Shown: piece by piece, positions 8,528 to 15,588 of the stretch
How the letters are laid out: the number at the start of each line of letters is the position of its first letter
Numbering within the stretch: position 1 is the stretch's first letter
DNA from: Bryobacteraceae bacterium
GTDB taxonomy: Bacteria; Acidobacteriota; Terriglobia; Bryobacterales; Bryobacteraceae
Assembly: GCA_030041985.1 (NCBI GenBank)
Contig: JASIAM010000227.1
Location: 1 to 33,258, forward strand
DNA: 33,258 nt
Direction of reading: 5' to 3'
Position numbers and translations under genes: made by a program
Notes under the pieces: model-generated
Database searches by the model: none
What the model was told of the DNA's origin: nothing
What the model saw: the letters and a program-made list of their open reading frames with translations, nothing else

Positions 8528-9585
8528 AGAGATATCTTAGCGCCGTACTCGCGGTTCTCGCGCTTCCGGTAGTTATCTTCTGCGCTTTCGGCGCTGGCTC
8601 CAATGAGCACGAAGCCGGTGGAACGGTCACGATCACCGACATGCTGGGCCGCAAGGTGACAATGCCGAAGACGATTCACCGGGTTCTCGCGCTACACCCG
8701 ATTCCCACCGGGCTGCTGGCAATCATGGCGCCGCAGGAACAGGTGAGCGTCGACTCGTACTTCCATCGGTCGCTCGAAACCCACGAATTTGAGTACACTG
8801 CCGCCGAGTACAAACGGCTCAGCAGTTTGCCCGTGACTGGCGTCTACTTCAACGGCCTGAGCACCGAACAGATTTTGGTGCTGCACCCGGACGTGGTCAT
8901 CACGATGCGCGGTGACACCAACATCGAGAAGGAACAACAGCAGACCGGTATCCCGTTCTTCGCGGTTTCCAAAGCGCCCACATCCAGCTACGCGACCACG
9001 ATTCGTCTGGTCGGGCAGATCGTCGGCCAGCAGAAGCGAGGGGACGAGATGGCCGACTTCTGGGCCAAGACCACCCAGTCGGTGCAGGACAAGGCCGCAA
9101 AAGCCAGCCACCATCCGACGGTCCTGTACACCGGGAAGAACGGCAATATGACCGGCACACCCGGCAAGAACACCGTCTTCGGCTCGACGCTGGACACCGC
9201 CGGCGGACAAAACGTCGGTGACCAACTACCGCAAGCGTTTGCCGCGAGGGAGAGCAACACAGTCAGCATGGAGCAGGTCGCCCAGTGGAACCCGGACATA
9301 ATCATCGCCTCCGGAGCCGAGGCCAAAAACAAAATCATGACCGATCCGCAGTGGCGCATGCTCAAAGCCGTCGAAGCCAGGCGCGTCTATGTTCCACGGG
9401 CCTTCGCCGGCCTGGACGGCCTTCAGGCTGTGCTTGGCATGGTCTGGGTTCAGGGCGTCCTGCTCGAGGGAGATGACGCCGCGGCCGAGGCACACCTCAC
9501 GTCAGTAATGCAGAGTTACTACAAATTATTCTACGGCCACACGCTCACCGCCGCGCAGATCGCGCAGCCAGCGGGGGAACGATGA
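8524..9585 (+). CDS. Periplasmic metal-chelate binding protein
   Basis: A 353-residue substrate-binding protein of the Peripla_BP_2 (FepB/BtuF) type that would deliver the ligand to the FecCD permease. A signal peptide covers about residues 1-24; a Cys is present (VIFC-A), but the residue before it is Phe, so a lipobox is doubtful. The mature protein opens with VTITDMLGRKVTMPKTIHRV, typical of the family, followed by the STEQILVLHPDVVIT segment and the C-terminal lobe with QVAQWNPDIIIAS. It starts by ATGA overlap with the ATPase and ends by ATGA overlap with the flavin monooxygenase gene. It is the only binding protein in the cluster. Confidence 0.92.
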   Translation: MKRYLSAVLAVLALPVVIFCAFGAGSNEHEAGGTVTITDMLGRKVTMPKTIHRVLALHPIPTGLLAIMAPQEQVSVDSYFHRSLETHEFEYTAAEYKRLSSLPVTGVYFNGLSTEQILVLHPDVVITMRGDTNIEKEQQQTGIPFFAVSKAPTSSYATTIRLVGQIVGQQKRGDEMADFWAKTTQSVQDKAAKASHHPTVLYTGKNGNMTGTPGKNTVFGSTLDTAGGQNVGDQLPQAFAARESNTVSMEQVAQWNPDIIIASGAEAKNKIMTDPQWRMLKAVEARRVYVPRAFAGLDGLQAVLGMVWVQGVLLEGDDAAAEAHLTSVMQSYYKLFYGHTLTAAQIAQPAGER

Positions 9586-10643
9586 CTCCGGCGATGCGAT
9601 TCGGCCTTTCCGGTTCGCTGGGCGGGCTGGAGGCACACAGCTATGCCGCCACGTTGGAACGGGCGCGGGAAGTGGAGCGGCTCGGCTTCGCGGGAATGTG
9701 GTTCAACGAGGAGCACTTCGGCCGGCCCGATACGCCGCAGGAACGGCGCATCCTCTCCCCGGTCGTGCTCGCCATGGCGGTCGCGGCCGCGACGACGCGA
9801 TTGCGCGTGGGCTTCTCCGTTCTGCTGGTCCCTCTGCATCACCCGCTGCGCCTGGCCGAGGAGATCGCGACTCTTGATGTACTATCCGGGGGGCGCGTGG
9901 ATCTGGGGGTATCCCGCGCGAACAGCGGGCGCTATGGCGTCGCGTTCGGCTATGACAAGCAAACCGGCGCGACCCTCGAATACTGCCTGGACACAATGAT
10001 CGGATACTGGGCGGGCAAGCCGCTGACCATCGGCGATGTGGACTACGCCGTGTCACCTGCTCCTACCCAACAGCCGCATCCGCCGATCTACGTCGGTGCG
10101 TATAGCGAGTCTACGATTGAGTGGGCGGCGCGCCGCGGCTACGCGACCATCCAGCACGGCATCCAGTCCCCGGCATCCCTGCACCGCTGCCTGACCAGCT
10201 ACGCCGCACACGGCGGCGACCTCTCCCGAGTGCCCGTCGGGCGCTTCTGCTACGTAGGAGAATCCGATGCTCAAGCCCGCAGAGATGTCTGGCCGATCGC
10301 CGTCCGCCAAGCCGAGCGGCTGCGCGGTATCGGCATCTGGCGCCGTGGTGATCAGGTGATGACCGAAGCCGACCTCGAGCCGGAGCGCTTCTATCACGAA
10401 ACCGCGATCATCGGCGGACCGGACACAGTGGCTGGACGCATCGCCCACCTGCGCGACACCTATGGTATCCGTTACATGAACCTGCTCTCTTCCTTTTTCG
10501 GAATCATGCCCAACTACCTGCTCCGGTCCTCCCTCGAACTGTTCGCACACGAAGTCATGCCCCGCTTCGCCCGGACCCGGTTGGGCGTGCGGGCAGCGGC
10601 CGGGCAGCCGGCGCCCGCCGCACCCGAGGTCCTCAATCGGTAG
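9582..10643 (+). CDS. Luciferase-like (LLM class) flavin-dependent monooxygenase
   Basis: A 353-residue TIM-barrel oxidoreductase of the bacterial luciferase-like family, using reduced FMN or F420. Family features are MRFGLSGSLGG at the start, EVERLGFAGMWFNEEHFG, TTRLRVGFSVLLVPLHHPLRLAEEIATLDVLSGGRVDLGVSR and a C-terminal IGGPDTVAGRIAHLRDTYGI. The ATG overlaps the stop of the binding-protein gene (ATGA), so it is the last gene of the uptake operon. Chelate-attacking enzymes (EDTA and nitrilotriacetate monooxygenases) belong to this superfamily, which suggests, by inference only, a role in breaking down the imported chelate to free its metal. A hairpin follows the stop. No export signal is visible, so it acts in the cytoplasm. 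Confidence 0.9.
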   Translation: MTPAMRFGLSGSLGGLEAHSYAATLERAREVERLGFAGMWFNEEHFGRPDTPQERRILSPVVLAMAVAAATTRLRVGFSVLLVPLHHPLRLAEEIATLDVLSGGRVDLGVSRANSGRYGVAFGYDKQTGATLEYCLDTMIGYWAGKPLTIGDVDYAVSPAPTQQPHPPIYVGAYSESTIEWAARRGYATIQHGIQSPASLHRCLTSYAAHGGDLSRVPVGRFCYVGESDAQARRDVWPIAVRQAERLRGIGIWRRGDQVMTEADLEPERFYHETAIIGGPDTVAGRIAHLRDTYGIRYMNLLSSFFGIMPNYLLRSSLELFAHEVMPRFARTRLGVRAAAGQPAPAAPEVLNR

Positions 10644-10652
10644 GTCTCGCTA

Positions 10653-10684
10653 GAGATAAGCAAGGGCTGCGCCCTTGAAATCTC
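10653..10684 (+). terminator. Hairpin terminator after the uptake operon
   Basis: CAAGGGC (10661-10667) pairs with GCCCTTG (10671-10677) around a TGC loop, and GAGAT (10653-10657) with ATCTC (10680-10684) can extend the stem. It begins nine bases after the stop of the monooxygenase gene. No T-run follows, so termination without Rho is not assured. Confidence 0.5.
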
Positions 10685-10958
10685 AAGGCGAGGAAGTATG
10701 AACCACAGGCGCGGGCTGGTTGATTCCACCAGTCGCCCGGACGGATGATTTTGGTATCCAGCCAGACATCAGAAGAGGCGACCGATGAAAACCTTCGCGA
10801 AGCGAAAGGTAACCCGTCGCATTGGCTCCCACCTGTACGTCCGGGAGGCGGATGGTTGCGCCTTGCTTGAGGACACTCGCCGGAGATCCGGCCAGTGTAA
10901 CTTTCAGTCCGTCAACTAGCCACGTGATCTCCCGTGCGATCACCACCACAAGTGCCAC
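10683..10958 (-). CDS. Possible short gene or gene remnant, unrecognised
   Basis: A minus-strand frame of 91 codons from a GTG at 10956-10958. The translation contains REITWLVDGLKVTLAGSP and ATIRLPDVQVGANATGYLSL, which reads more like a beta-rich secreted domain than random sequence, but I do not recognise a family. There is no good ribosome-binding site, no signal peptide and no partner gene. It may be the tail of a decayed gene. The rest of 10685-11168 shows no convincing coding sequence; a plus-strand frame at 10934-11269 contains CNRCG and HWQCRC but lacks other support. Confidence 0.2.
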   Translation of the reverse strand: MALVVVIAREITWLVDGLKVTLAGSPASVLKQGATIRLPDVQVGANATGYLSLREGFHRSPLLMSGWIPKSSVRATGGINQPAPVVHTSSP

Positions 10959-11168
10959 CGGCTCCGCGGCAACCGGTCGAGTCTTTGCGGTATGTTCGTT
11001 TCGAGAACTTTCTGGCCGGGCATGAGGCGGCTATGCTCCGGGGGCTTTGCTCTGAGCTTGCGATGCGTACACATATGTGGTTGTTTCCAAACGGCGGTGG
11101 AGTCACCCCCTACCTTTGCAATCGGTGCGGGTTCTCTCACTGGCAATGCCGCTGCTCTCCGGATAATC

Positions 11169-11456
11169 ATGAGATTATCTCTCTTGAAGTGGAGCTTGGC
11201 TTCGCTGTTGCTGATCGGACCGGCCACTTTTTCAGCCCAAGCGCAGACTGCCTCTCAAGACGCCAATAAAGCTGGGCGAGACGCAAAAACGGCAGGCCGT
11301 AACGCCGGCAACGCGGCTAAGCATACCGGGGAAGCTACCGCGAAAACCAGCAAGCGCGCGGCGCGCAGAGTCAAACGGGGGGCGAAATCGACCGTGAATC
11401 AGGGAGCTAAGCAGACCGAAAAGGGCGCCCAAAAAGTCCAGCGGAAGACACAATAG
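11169..11456 (+). CDS. Small secreted Ala/Lys/Arg-rich cationic protein
   Basis: A 95-residue protein. A signal peptide with core LLKWSLASLLLIGPATFSAQA covers about residues 4-25 and is cut near AQA-QT. The mature part of about 70 residues is strongly basic and low in complexity, built of loosely repeated KAGRDAKTAGRNAGNAAK-like units with many Ala, Lys, Arg, Thr and Gly, and no Cys or aromatic residue. It resembles histone-H1-like or LEA-like tails in composition only; no function is known to me. The ATG at 11169 is chosen because it starts directly with the signal peptide; the frame is open further upstream without plausible protein. A metallothionein gene follows after 27 bases. Confidence 0.6.
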   Translation: MRLSLLKWSLASLLLIGPATFSAQAQTASQDANKAGRDAKTAGRNAGNAAKHTGEATAKTSKRAARRVKRGAKSTVNQGAKQTEKGAQKVQRKTQ

Positions 11457-11483
11457 CCAGCTCATACAAAGGAAACACTAACA

Positions 11484-11669
11484 ATGGCATCGCAAACGAA
11501 GAAATGCGGACATCCGGCGTGCAATTGCATGGTCGCCGAAGAAGACAGGTATTGCAGTCCGTACTGCCACGATGCAGCCGGTACAACAGAAATTTCGTGC
11601 AATTGTGGTCATGATGCATGTCTTATTACTGAAGACGAACCGCAATCCACCACAAATACTCTCCGCTAA
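11484..11669 (+). CDS. Bacterial metallothionein
   Basis: A 61-residue cytoplasmic metal-binding protein. It has eight Cys (8, 13, 15, 24, 28, 39, 41, 46) and three His (10, 29, 43) arranged as CGHPACNC, YCSPYCH and SCNCGHDAC, which is the pattern of the SmtA/BmtA-type bacterial metallothioneins binding Zn, Cd or Cu as a cluster. The SmtA protein of Synechococcus has nine Cys, so one ligand may be lost or replaced by His here. The C-terminal 15 residues are polar and lack Cys. A purine-rich AAAGGAAA lies just upstream of the ATG. It may be cotranscribed with the small cationic protein gene before it; no metal-sensing regulator is adjacent. Confidence 0.88.
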   Translation: MASQTKKCGHPACNCMVAEEDRYCSPYCHDAAGTTEISCNCGHDACLITEDEPQSTTNTLR

Positions 11670-11707
11670 TCCCAATGCGTTTCGCGCCCAGGCTTCCTGC
11701 TCGCATT

Positions 11708-11724
11708 AAAACGTGATAAAACGT
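11708..11724 (+). promoter_or_regulatory. AAAACGT direct repeat before Sel1 gene
   Basis: AAAACGT occurs at 11708-11714 and again at 11718-11724, ten bases apart and so on the same face of the helix, 35 bases before the ATG at 11759. The inner part also reads ACGT-N6-ACGT, a short dyad. It could be a regulator site, but the arms are short. Confidence 0.2.
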
Positions 11725-11758
11725 TCTCAGCCATCGCTGACTACAGAGGGAGGTGGAA

Positions 11759-12574
11759 ATGCGATATCGCGTAAAATGTAACGTGGTGCTGGGGATCGGG
11801 ATGCTTCTGGAAGGTGCGGTGATGCTGCATGCGGACATCGCCGCGGGGATGGAGGCTTTCCGCAATAAGGATTATCAGAAGGCTTTCCGCGAATACAAGG
11901 CGGCTGCGGAAGCAGGCCAGGCCGAAGCCCAATTCGATTTGGGTGTTCTGTATGCACAGGGGTTCGGCGTCCGCCGCGACCTGAATGAGGCCGCGCGTTG
12001 GTACCGGCAAGCAGCAGAACAAGGCAACGCCGAGGCTGAGTTTGCGCTCGGCCAAATGTATTCGCGCGGCTGGGGCACGCCGCGCGATGAAACGGATGCC
12101 TTGCGCTGGTTCCAAATGGCAAACGATCCGAATAGTGATGGCCCGCCAACCGATTGGGCAGTCCTCGATGGCTACGGAGTGCAACAAGATCAGAAGCAGG
12201 CTGCTTACTGGTACCAGCAGGCCGCTGAGCACGGGCATGCGGAGGCGGAATACAACCTGGGACGGCTATACGCCACCGGACAGGGCGTGCCGCGCGATCA
12301 GGAAGAGGCGATGCGCTGGATCCGCGCCGCGGCTACGCAAGGCTACGCACCGGCGCTGGCGCGCTTCGGAACCCGCTATGCCAATGGCGATGGGATCGCG
12401 CAGGACCACCGCTTGGCCTATTTCTGGCTAACGCTGGCTGTGCTCCACGGTGATAAGAGCGTCGAGAAATTGCGCTCTGCGGAGGCTGCCAAGCTGAGTT
12501 CGGATGTTGTCGCCGCCACTGAGCAGGCGGCGCAGAACTGGAAGCCCCGCATCACCCCGCGAGGCAAGTTGTAG
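11759..12574 (+). CDS. Sel1-repeat (TPR-like) protein, exported
   Basis: A 271-residue protein made almost wholly of Sel1-like repeats, the alpha-helical solenoid used for protein-protein contacts. Repeat units are visible as AQFDLGVLYAQGFGVRRDLNEAARWYRQAAEQGN, AEFALGQMYSRGWGTPRD, a divergent third unit near QMANDPNSDGPPTDW, AEYNLGRLYATGQGVPRDQEEAMRW and ALARFGTRYANGDGIAQDHRLAYFW. Residues 1-26 look like a signal peptide (LGIGMLLEGAVMLHA). ATG 11759 is chosen because GGAGG lies five bases upstream at 11749-11753; a GTG at 11753 sits inside that site. The stop TAG overlaps the GTG of the next gene, so the two are translationally coupled and probably work together in the envelope. Confidence 0.85.
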   Translation: MRYRVKCNVVLGIGMLLEGAVMLHADIAAGMEAFRNKDYQKAFREYKAAAEAGQAEAQFDLGVLYAQGFGVRRDLNEAARWYRQAAEQGNAEAEFALGQMYSRGWGTPRDETDALRWFQMANDPNSDGPPTDWAVLDGYGVQQDQKQAAYWYQQAAEHGHAEAEYNLGRLYATGQGVPRDQEEAMRWIRAAATQGYAPALARFGTRYANGDGIAQDHRLAYFWLTLAVLHGDKSVEKLRSAEAAKLSSDVVAATEQAAQNWKPRITPRGKL

Positions 12575-13845
12575 TGCGACCCTCCGGCTGGCACTCAGCA
12601 ATTCGAGCGTGCAGCCGGACCTCCGTTTTTCTCCTTTTGGCCCAGGCAGGGCTTGCTGCCAGCCCGGACGAAATCCTGCAACGGGCGCTCGCGAAACTAC
12701 AGGCCAGCTTGCAAAACCTGCCGAAGTACGCCTGTATTGAGACAGTCGAACGCCAGTATTTCCAGTCGGCGGCAAAGCTGGAAGCTATCGATCGCCTGCG
12801 GCTGGAAGTAACCGTTGCCGGAGGGCGCGAGATCTATTCCTGGCCGGGCGCGACGCGCTTTGATTCCCGCGATGTTGCAGATATTATCCGGCAAGGCCCC
12901 ATCGGGACGGGCTCGTTTGGAACCCACTTGCTCGCTATCTTTGACAGTTCGGGGGTCGAGTTTGCCTTCGTAAATCAGGAGACCAGCGGCGGCCACACCA
13001 TTTTCGAGTATCGTTTCCATATCCCGCGCGAGGCCAGCCATTACCAGGTCCGGGCGGGCGAATCCAGGCAACCGGTAGCTTATGACGGCACGTTCTCTGT
13101 AGATGCGAATTCTCTCGATCTCCAGCGGCTTTCCTTCGAGACAGCGGAAGGACCACCCGGCACTTCGATCACGGGGATCACCGGAGACCTGGAGTATCAT
13201 CGCGTTTCCACATCCGGCCTGGATATTTTGCTGCCCGGTGAAAGCGGGCTTCGCATCGCATTCCAAAACGGACGGCAGACGAACAACATTACGACTTTCT
13301 CTGACTGCCGCCTCTACCAGGCCGAATCGGCCCTGGTGTTCGATGGAGACGCAGAGGCACTAATCGACGAGAAGCCGGCGGCAAGGATTATCCGGGTGCC
13401 CATGGAACTGCCCATCGGCTTGCCGCTCACGCTGGCGCTGACTGCGCCTATCAACAGCCAGTCTGCCGCCGCCGGCGATCCAATTTCCGCCAAAGTAGTG
13501 CACCCCGTCCGCCGGGCGGGATCGGATGTTATTTTGATCCCTGAGGGCACCGCGGTGCTCGGTCGAGTGACCCGGGTCGAGCACCATCTGCTGCCTACCC
13601 CTTATTTTCTAATCGCGATTTCCTTCAATCGTCTCCGATTCGAAGGCGGTTTCGCCCCGTTCGCCGCGCATGCAGAAGAGAACGAGAGATTGGCGCGAGA
13701 ATTGGGCGTAAGCCCCGCCGGCCGGGGCGGCGGGTTGGGCTTTTGGGATGTAGGAACCTTCTTTTTTCCCAGTGGCAAAAACAGTTATGTGATCCCTGCT
13801 GGCTTCGAGTCGAAGTGGATCACGCTCTCGACCCGGTTCCGGTGA
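12574..13845 (+). CDS. Secreted protein of unknown function, coupled to Sel1 gene
   Basis: A 423-residue protein starting at a GTG that overlaps the preceding stop (TAGTG, 12572-12576). A signal peptide is likely at 1-28 (SVFLLLAQAGLAAS). The N-terminal domain contains YACIETVERQYF and resembles uncharacterised secreted proteins that I associate with Acidobacteria. A central beta-rich region (residues about 120-260) is followed by a distinct domain at about 290-375 with ALTAPINSQSAAAGDPISAKV and VILIPEGTAVLGRV, a pattern seen in beta-barrel envelope proteins of those bacteria. No catalytic motif is recognisable. Coupling to the Sel1 protein suggests an interaction. Confidence 0.7.
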   Translation: MRPSGWHSAIRACSRTSVFLLLAQAGLAASPDEILQRALAKLQASLQNLPKYACIETVERQYFQSAAKLEAIDRLRLEVTVAGGREIYSWPGATRFDSRDVADIIRQGPIGTGSFGTHLLAIFDSSGVEFAFVNQETSGGHTIFEYRFHIPREASHYQVRAGESRQPVAYDGTFSVDANSLDLQRLSFETAEGPPGTSITGITGDLEYHRVSTSGLDILLPGESGLRIAFQNGRQTNNITTFSDCRLYQAESALVFDGDAEALIDEKPAARIIRVPMELPIGLPLTLALTAPINSQSAAAGDPISAKVVHPVRRAGSDVILIPEGTAVLGRVTRVEHHLLPTPYFLIAISFNRLRFEGGFAPFAAHAEENERLARELGVSPAGRGGGLGFWDVGTFFFPSGKNSYVIPAGFESKWITLSTRFR

Positions 13846-14043
13846 CTCGATTTATTTCCTATTCACCTGTTCCGCCGATCCGGCGTCTGCAAGTCGTAGT
13901 GGTTTTCCCAGCTACGCCGTCGCAGGGACGTGGCCGCCCGTATTCCTGCGCCAAGGAGATAGCTTTAATCATCACCGCCAAAATAGTGCGCTCACCGCTA
14001 GAGCCTTGCTTCGAACGGCCGCGCAGGGACCGCCCCCACCTCA

Positions 14044-14062
14044 GTGACCTGTTTAGGGTCAC
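14044..14062 (+). promoter_or_regulatory. Palindrome just before the Crp/Fnr-family gene
   Basis: GTGACC (14044-14049) and GGTCAC (14057-14062) form a perfect 6-bp dyad around a 7-base centre, ending 11 bases before the chosen ATG at 14074. It covers an alternative in-frame GTG (14044). The TGACC halves resemble Crp/Fnr-family half-sites, although the spacing is not the classical one, so autoregulation is possible. It could also act as an mRNA hairpin. The stretch 13846-14043 before it shows no gene and no clear sigma70 promoter. Confidence 0.4.
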
Positions 14063-14073
14063 AATGGAAATCA

Positions 14074-14769
14074 ATGGACGGCGTTAACCCCAAGGTTTCC
14101 GCGATTCTCAAAGGGGCACCGCTGTTTGCAGCGCTCACGGACGCAGAAATCGAGTCCTTGGCGGCGCGAACCGTCGTGCGATCCTACGCGGCTGGAGAAT
14201 TGCTGTTTTCCGAGGGAGATCCCTGCGCTGGCTTATATCTGATCGCGTCCGGCCGCGTCCGCATCTACAAGGCATCGCCCAGTGGGAGGGAACAGGTTTT
14301 GGCCGTGGAAGGCCGCGGCGCATCGATCGCCGAACTTCCCGTATTCGACGGCGGAAACTATCCTGCTTCGGCTGCCGCGTTGGAGCCGGCGCACTTGTTC
14401 TTCATCTCTCGCCAGGACTTCCGAAACGTCTGCCTCCAACATCCGGAACTGGCGCTGAAGGTGCTGCAGGTCGTCGGCGGCCGTCTGCGGCGGCTGGTCG
14501 GCATCATCGAGGAGTTGTCGTTCACCACCGTTCGCCATCGGCTGGTTTCCTGGCTGCTGCGGCAAGCCAAAACGCAAGGCGATGGCGGATCGGTTGTCCT
14601 TTTGAGTCCGAGCCAACAGGAACTTGCTTCGCAAATCGGAACCGTGCGGGAACTCGTTTCGCGCAACCTGGCGCGACTGCAGGCGCAGGGCCTTATCAGG
14701 ATCAATGGCAGAGAAGTCACCATCCTCGACGAAGCCGGACTCGATGCGGATTTAAATTCCACGTTCTAG
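14074..14769 (+). CDS. Crp/Fnr-family transcriptional regulator
   Basis: A 231-residue regulator. Residues about 10-125 form the cyclic-nucleotide-binding-type beta roll (GELLFSEGDPCAGLYLIASGRVRIYK), a long dimerisation helix follows, and a helix-turn-helix lies near residues 175-200 (SQQELASQIGTVRELVSRNLARLQ). The N-terminal Cys cluster of oxygen-sensing FNR is absent; only two isolated Cys are present. By context, in front of ric and nnrS, it is probably a Dnr/NnrR-type nitric-oxide-responsive activator. The ATG at 14074 is chosen over GTG 14044 because the latter lies in a palindrome and would add ten residues not typical of the family. A matching operator lies between this gene and ric. 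Confidence 0.88.
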   Translation: MDGVNPKVSAILKGAPLFAALTDAEIESLAARTVVRSYAAGELLFSEGDPCAGLYLIASGRVRIYKASPSGREQVLAVEGRGASIAELPVFDGGNYPASAAALEPAHLFFISRQDFRNVCLQHPELALKVLQVVGGRLRRLVGIIEELSFTTVRHRLVSWLLRQAKTQGDGGSVVLLSPSQQELASQIGTVRELVSRNLARLQAQGLIRINGREVTILDEAGLDADLNSTF

Positions 14770-14781
14770 GCTAGTTTCGGG

Positions 14782-14800
14782 TTGTGACTTTAGTCATTGA
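14782..14800 (+). promoter_or_regulatory. Crp/Fnr-type operator upstream of ric
   Basis: The site reads TTGTGACTTTAGTCATTGA. It contains a perfect dyad TGACT-TT-AGTCA (14785-14796) and fits the Crp consensus TGTGA-N6-TCACA with a perfect left half and a 3 of 5 right half. It lies between the regulator gene and ric, 45 bases before the ric ATG, where an activator or repressor of the Crp/Fnr family would bind. Confidence 0.5.
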
Positions 14801-14844
14801 GGGTTGGTCGCACGTGCCTTAATCTCAGGGCAGGAAAAAAACCA

Positions 14845-15588
14845 ATGACATTCGACAAAAATCAGACAGTGCGGGAAATCGCGATCAATAACCCTGCGAC
14901 CGTGCGCGTTTTCGAAAAATTCGGAATCGACTACTGCTGCGGCGGAAAACGGACGCTTCATGAGGCCTGCGCCAGCATCAACACGCCGGTTGATCGGGTG
15001 ATGGAAGCGCTCGATGAATTGGAGGAGAACGGCATCGCGTCCGAAGACCCCTGGACCGGCACTTCTTTGGCGGACTTAACGGCGCATATTGTCCGGCGCC
15101 ACCATAGTTACGTGCGGGAGGAGTCTCCGAGGATTGAGGTGCTCCTTGAAAAGGTCATGAACCGCCACGGCGAAGCGCACCCTGAGCTCGGCGCCATCCA
15201 GGAGACCTTCGCCGCGCTCTCGCATGAGTTGTTCGCGCACATGATGAAGGAGGAACGCGTCCTCTTTCCGTTTGTGGAGGCGATGGAGGCCGCGGCGCGC
15301 GCCAACCAGCCGGAGCCACGTGGATGTTTCGCTTCGGTTGAGATGCCGATCGCCTGTATGCTGGCGGATCATGACGATGCCGGGGTGCTGCTCGCCAAGA
15401 TGCGGCGTCTGTCCGGCGGCTATCGCGCGCCGGAAGGAAGCTGCCCCACCTATCACGGGCTCTATCAGGCGCTCGAAGAATTTGAACGCGATCTTCATCA
15501 GCACGTTCATTTGGAAAATAACATTCTGTTTCCGCGCGCGGTGGAGATGGAGAGGTCCCTCAAGGAGACGGCTCATGTCTCCCATTAA
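14845..15588 (+). CDS. ric: RIC (YtfE/ScdA/DnrN) iron-sulfur cluster repair di-iron protein
   Basis: A 247-residue cytoplasmic protein that repairs iron-sulfur clusters damaged by nitric oxide or peroxide. The N-terminal ScdA domain carries FEKFGIDYCCGGKRTL with Cys31-Cys32. The hemerythrin-like domain follows, and all six di-iron ligands expected from E. coli YtfE can be placed: H87 (or H86), H132, E136, H176, H220 and E224, with spacings matching the E. coli protein. The ATG at 14845 has AGGAAA upstream and starts the protein at the ScdA domain; an in-frame GTG at 14797 would add 16 unrelated residues. Its stop overlaps the start of the nnrS-like gene by 14 bases. A Crp/Fnr-type palindrome precedes it, implying NO- or anaerobiosis-dependent expression. 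Confidence 0.95.
   Translation: MTFDKNQTVREIAINNPATVRVFEKFGIDYCCGGKRTLHEACASINTPVDRVMEALDELEENGIASEDPWTGTSLADLTAHIVRRHHSYVREESPRIEVLLEKVMNRHGEAHPELGAIQETFAALSHELFAHMMKEERVLFPFVEAMEAAARANQPEPRGCFASVEMPIACMLADHDDAGVLLAKMRRLSGGYRAPEGSCPTYHGLYQALEEFERDLHQHVHLENNILFPRAVEMERSLKETAHVSH

Noticed and set aside
8524-8610. Lipoprotein signal in the periplasmic binding protein (VIFC-A).
   Set aside because: Phe immediately before the Cys does not fit the lipobox, so an ordinary signal peptide is more likely, although a non-standard lipobox cannot be excluded.
6630-10643. The permease, binding protein and monooxygenase frames are each exactly 353 codons, which looks like a duplication.
   Set aside because: The three proteins belong to unrelated folds and share no sequence; the equal length is coincidence.
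15272-15574. Upstream extension of the nnrS-like frame by 101 codons.
   Set aside because: It overlaps ric out of frame, is Arg/Cys-rich without family similarity, and the ATG at 15575 has a good ribosome-binding site.
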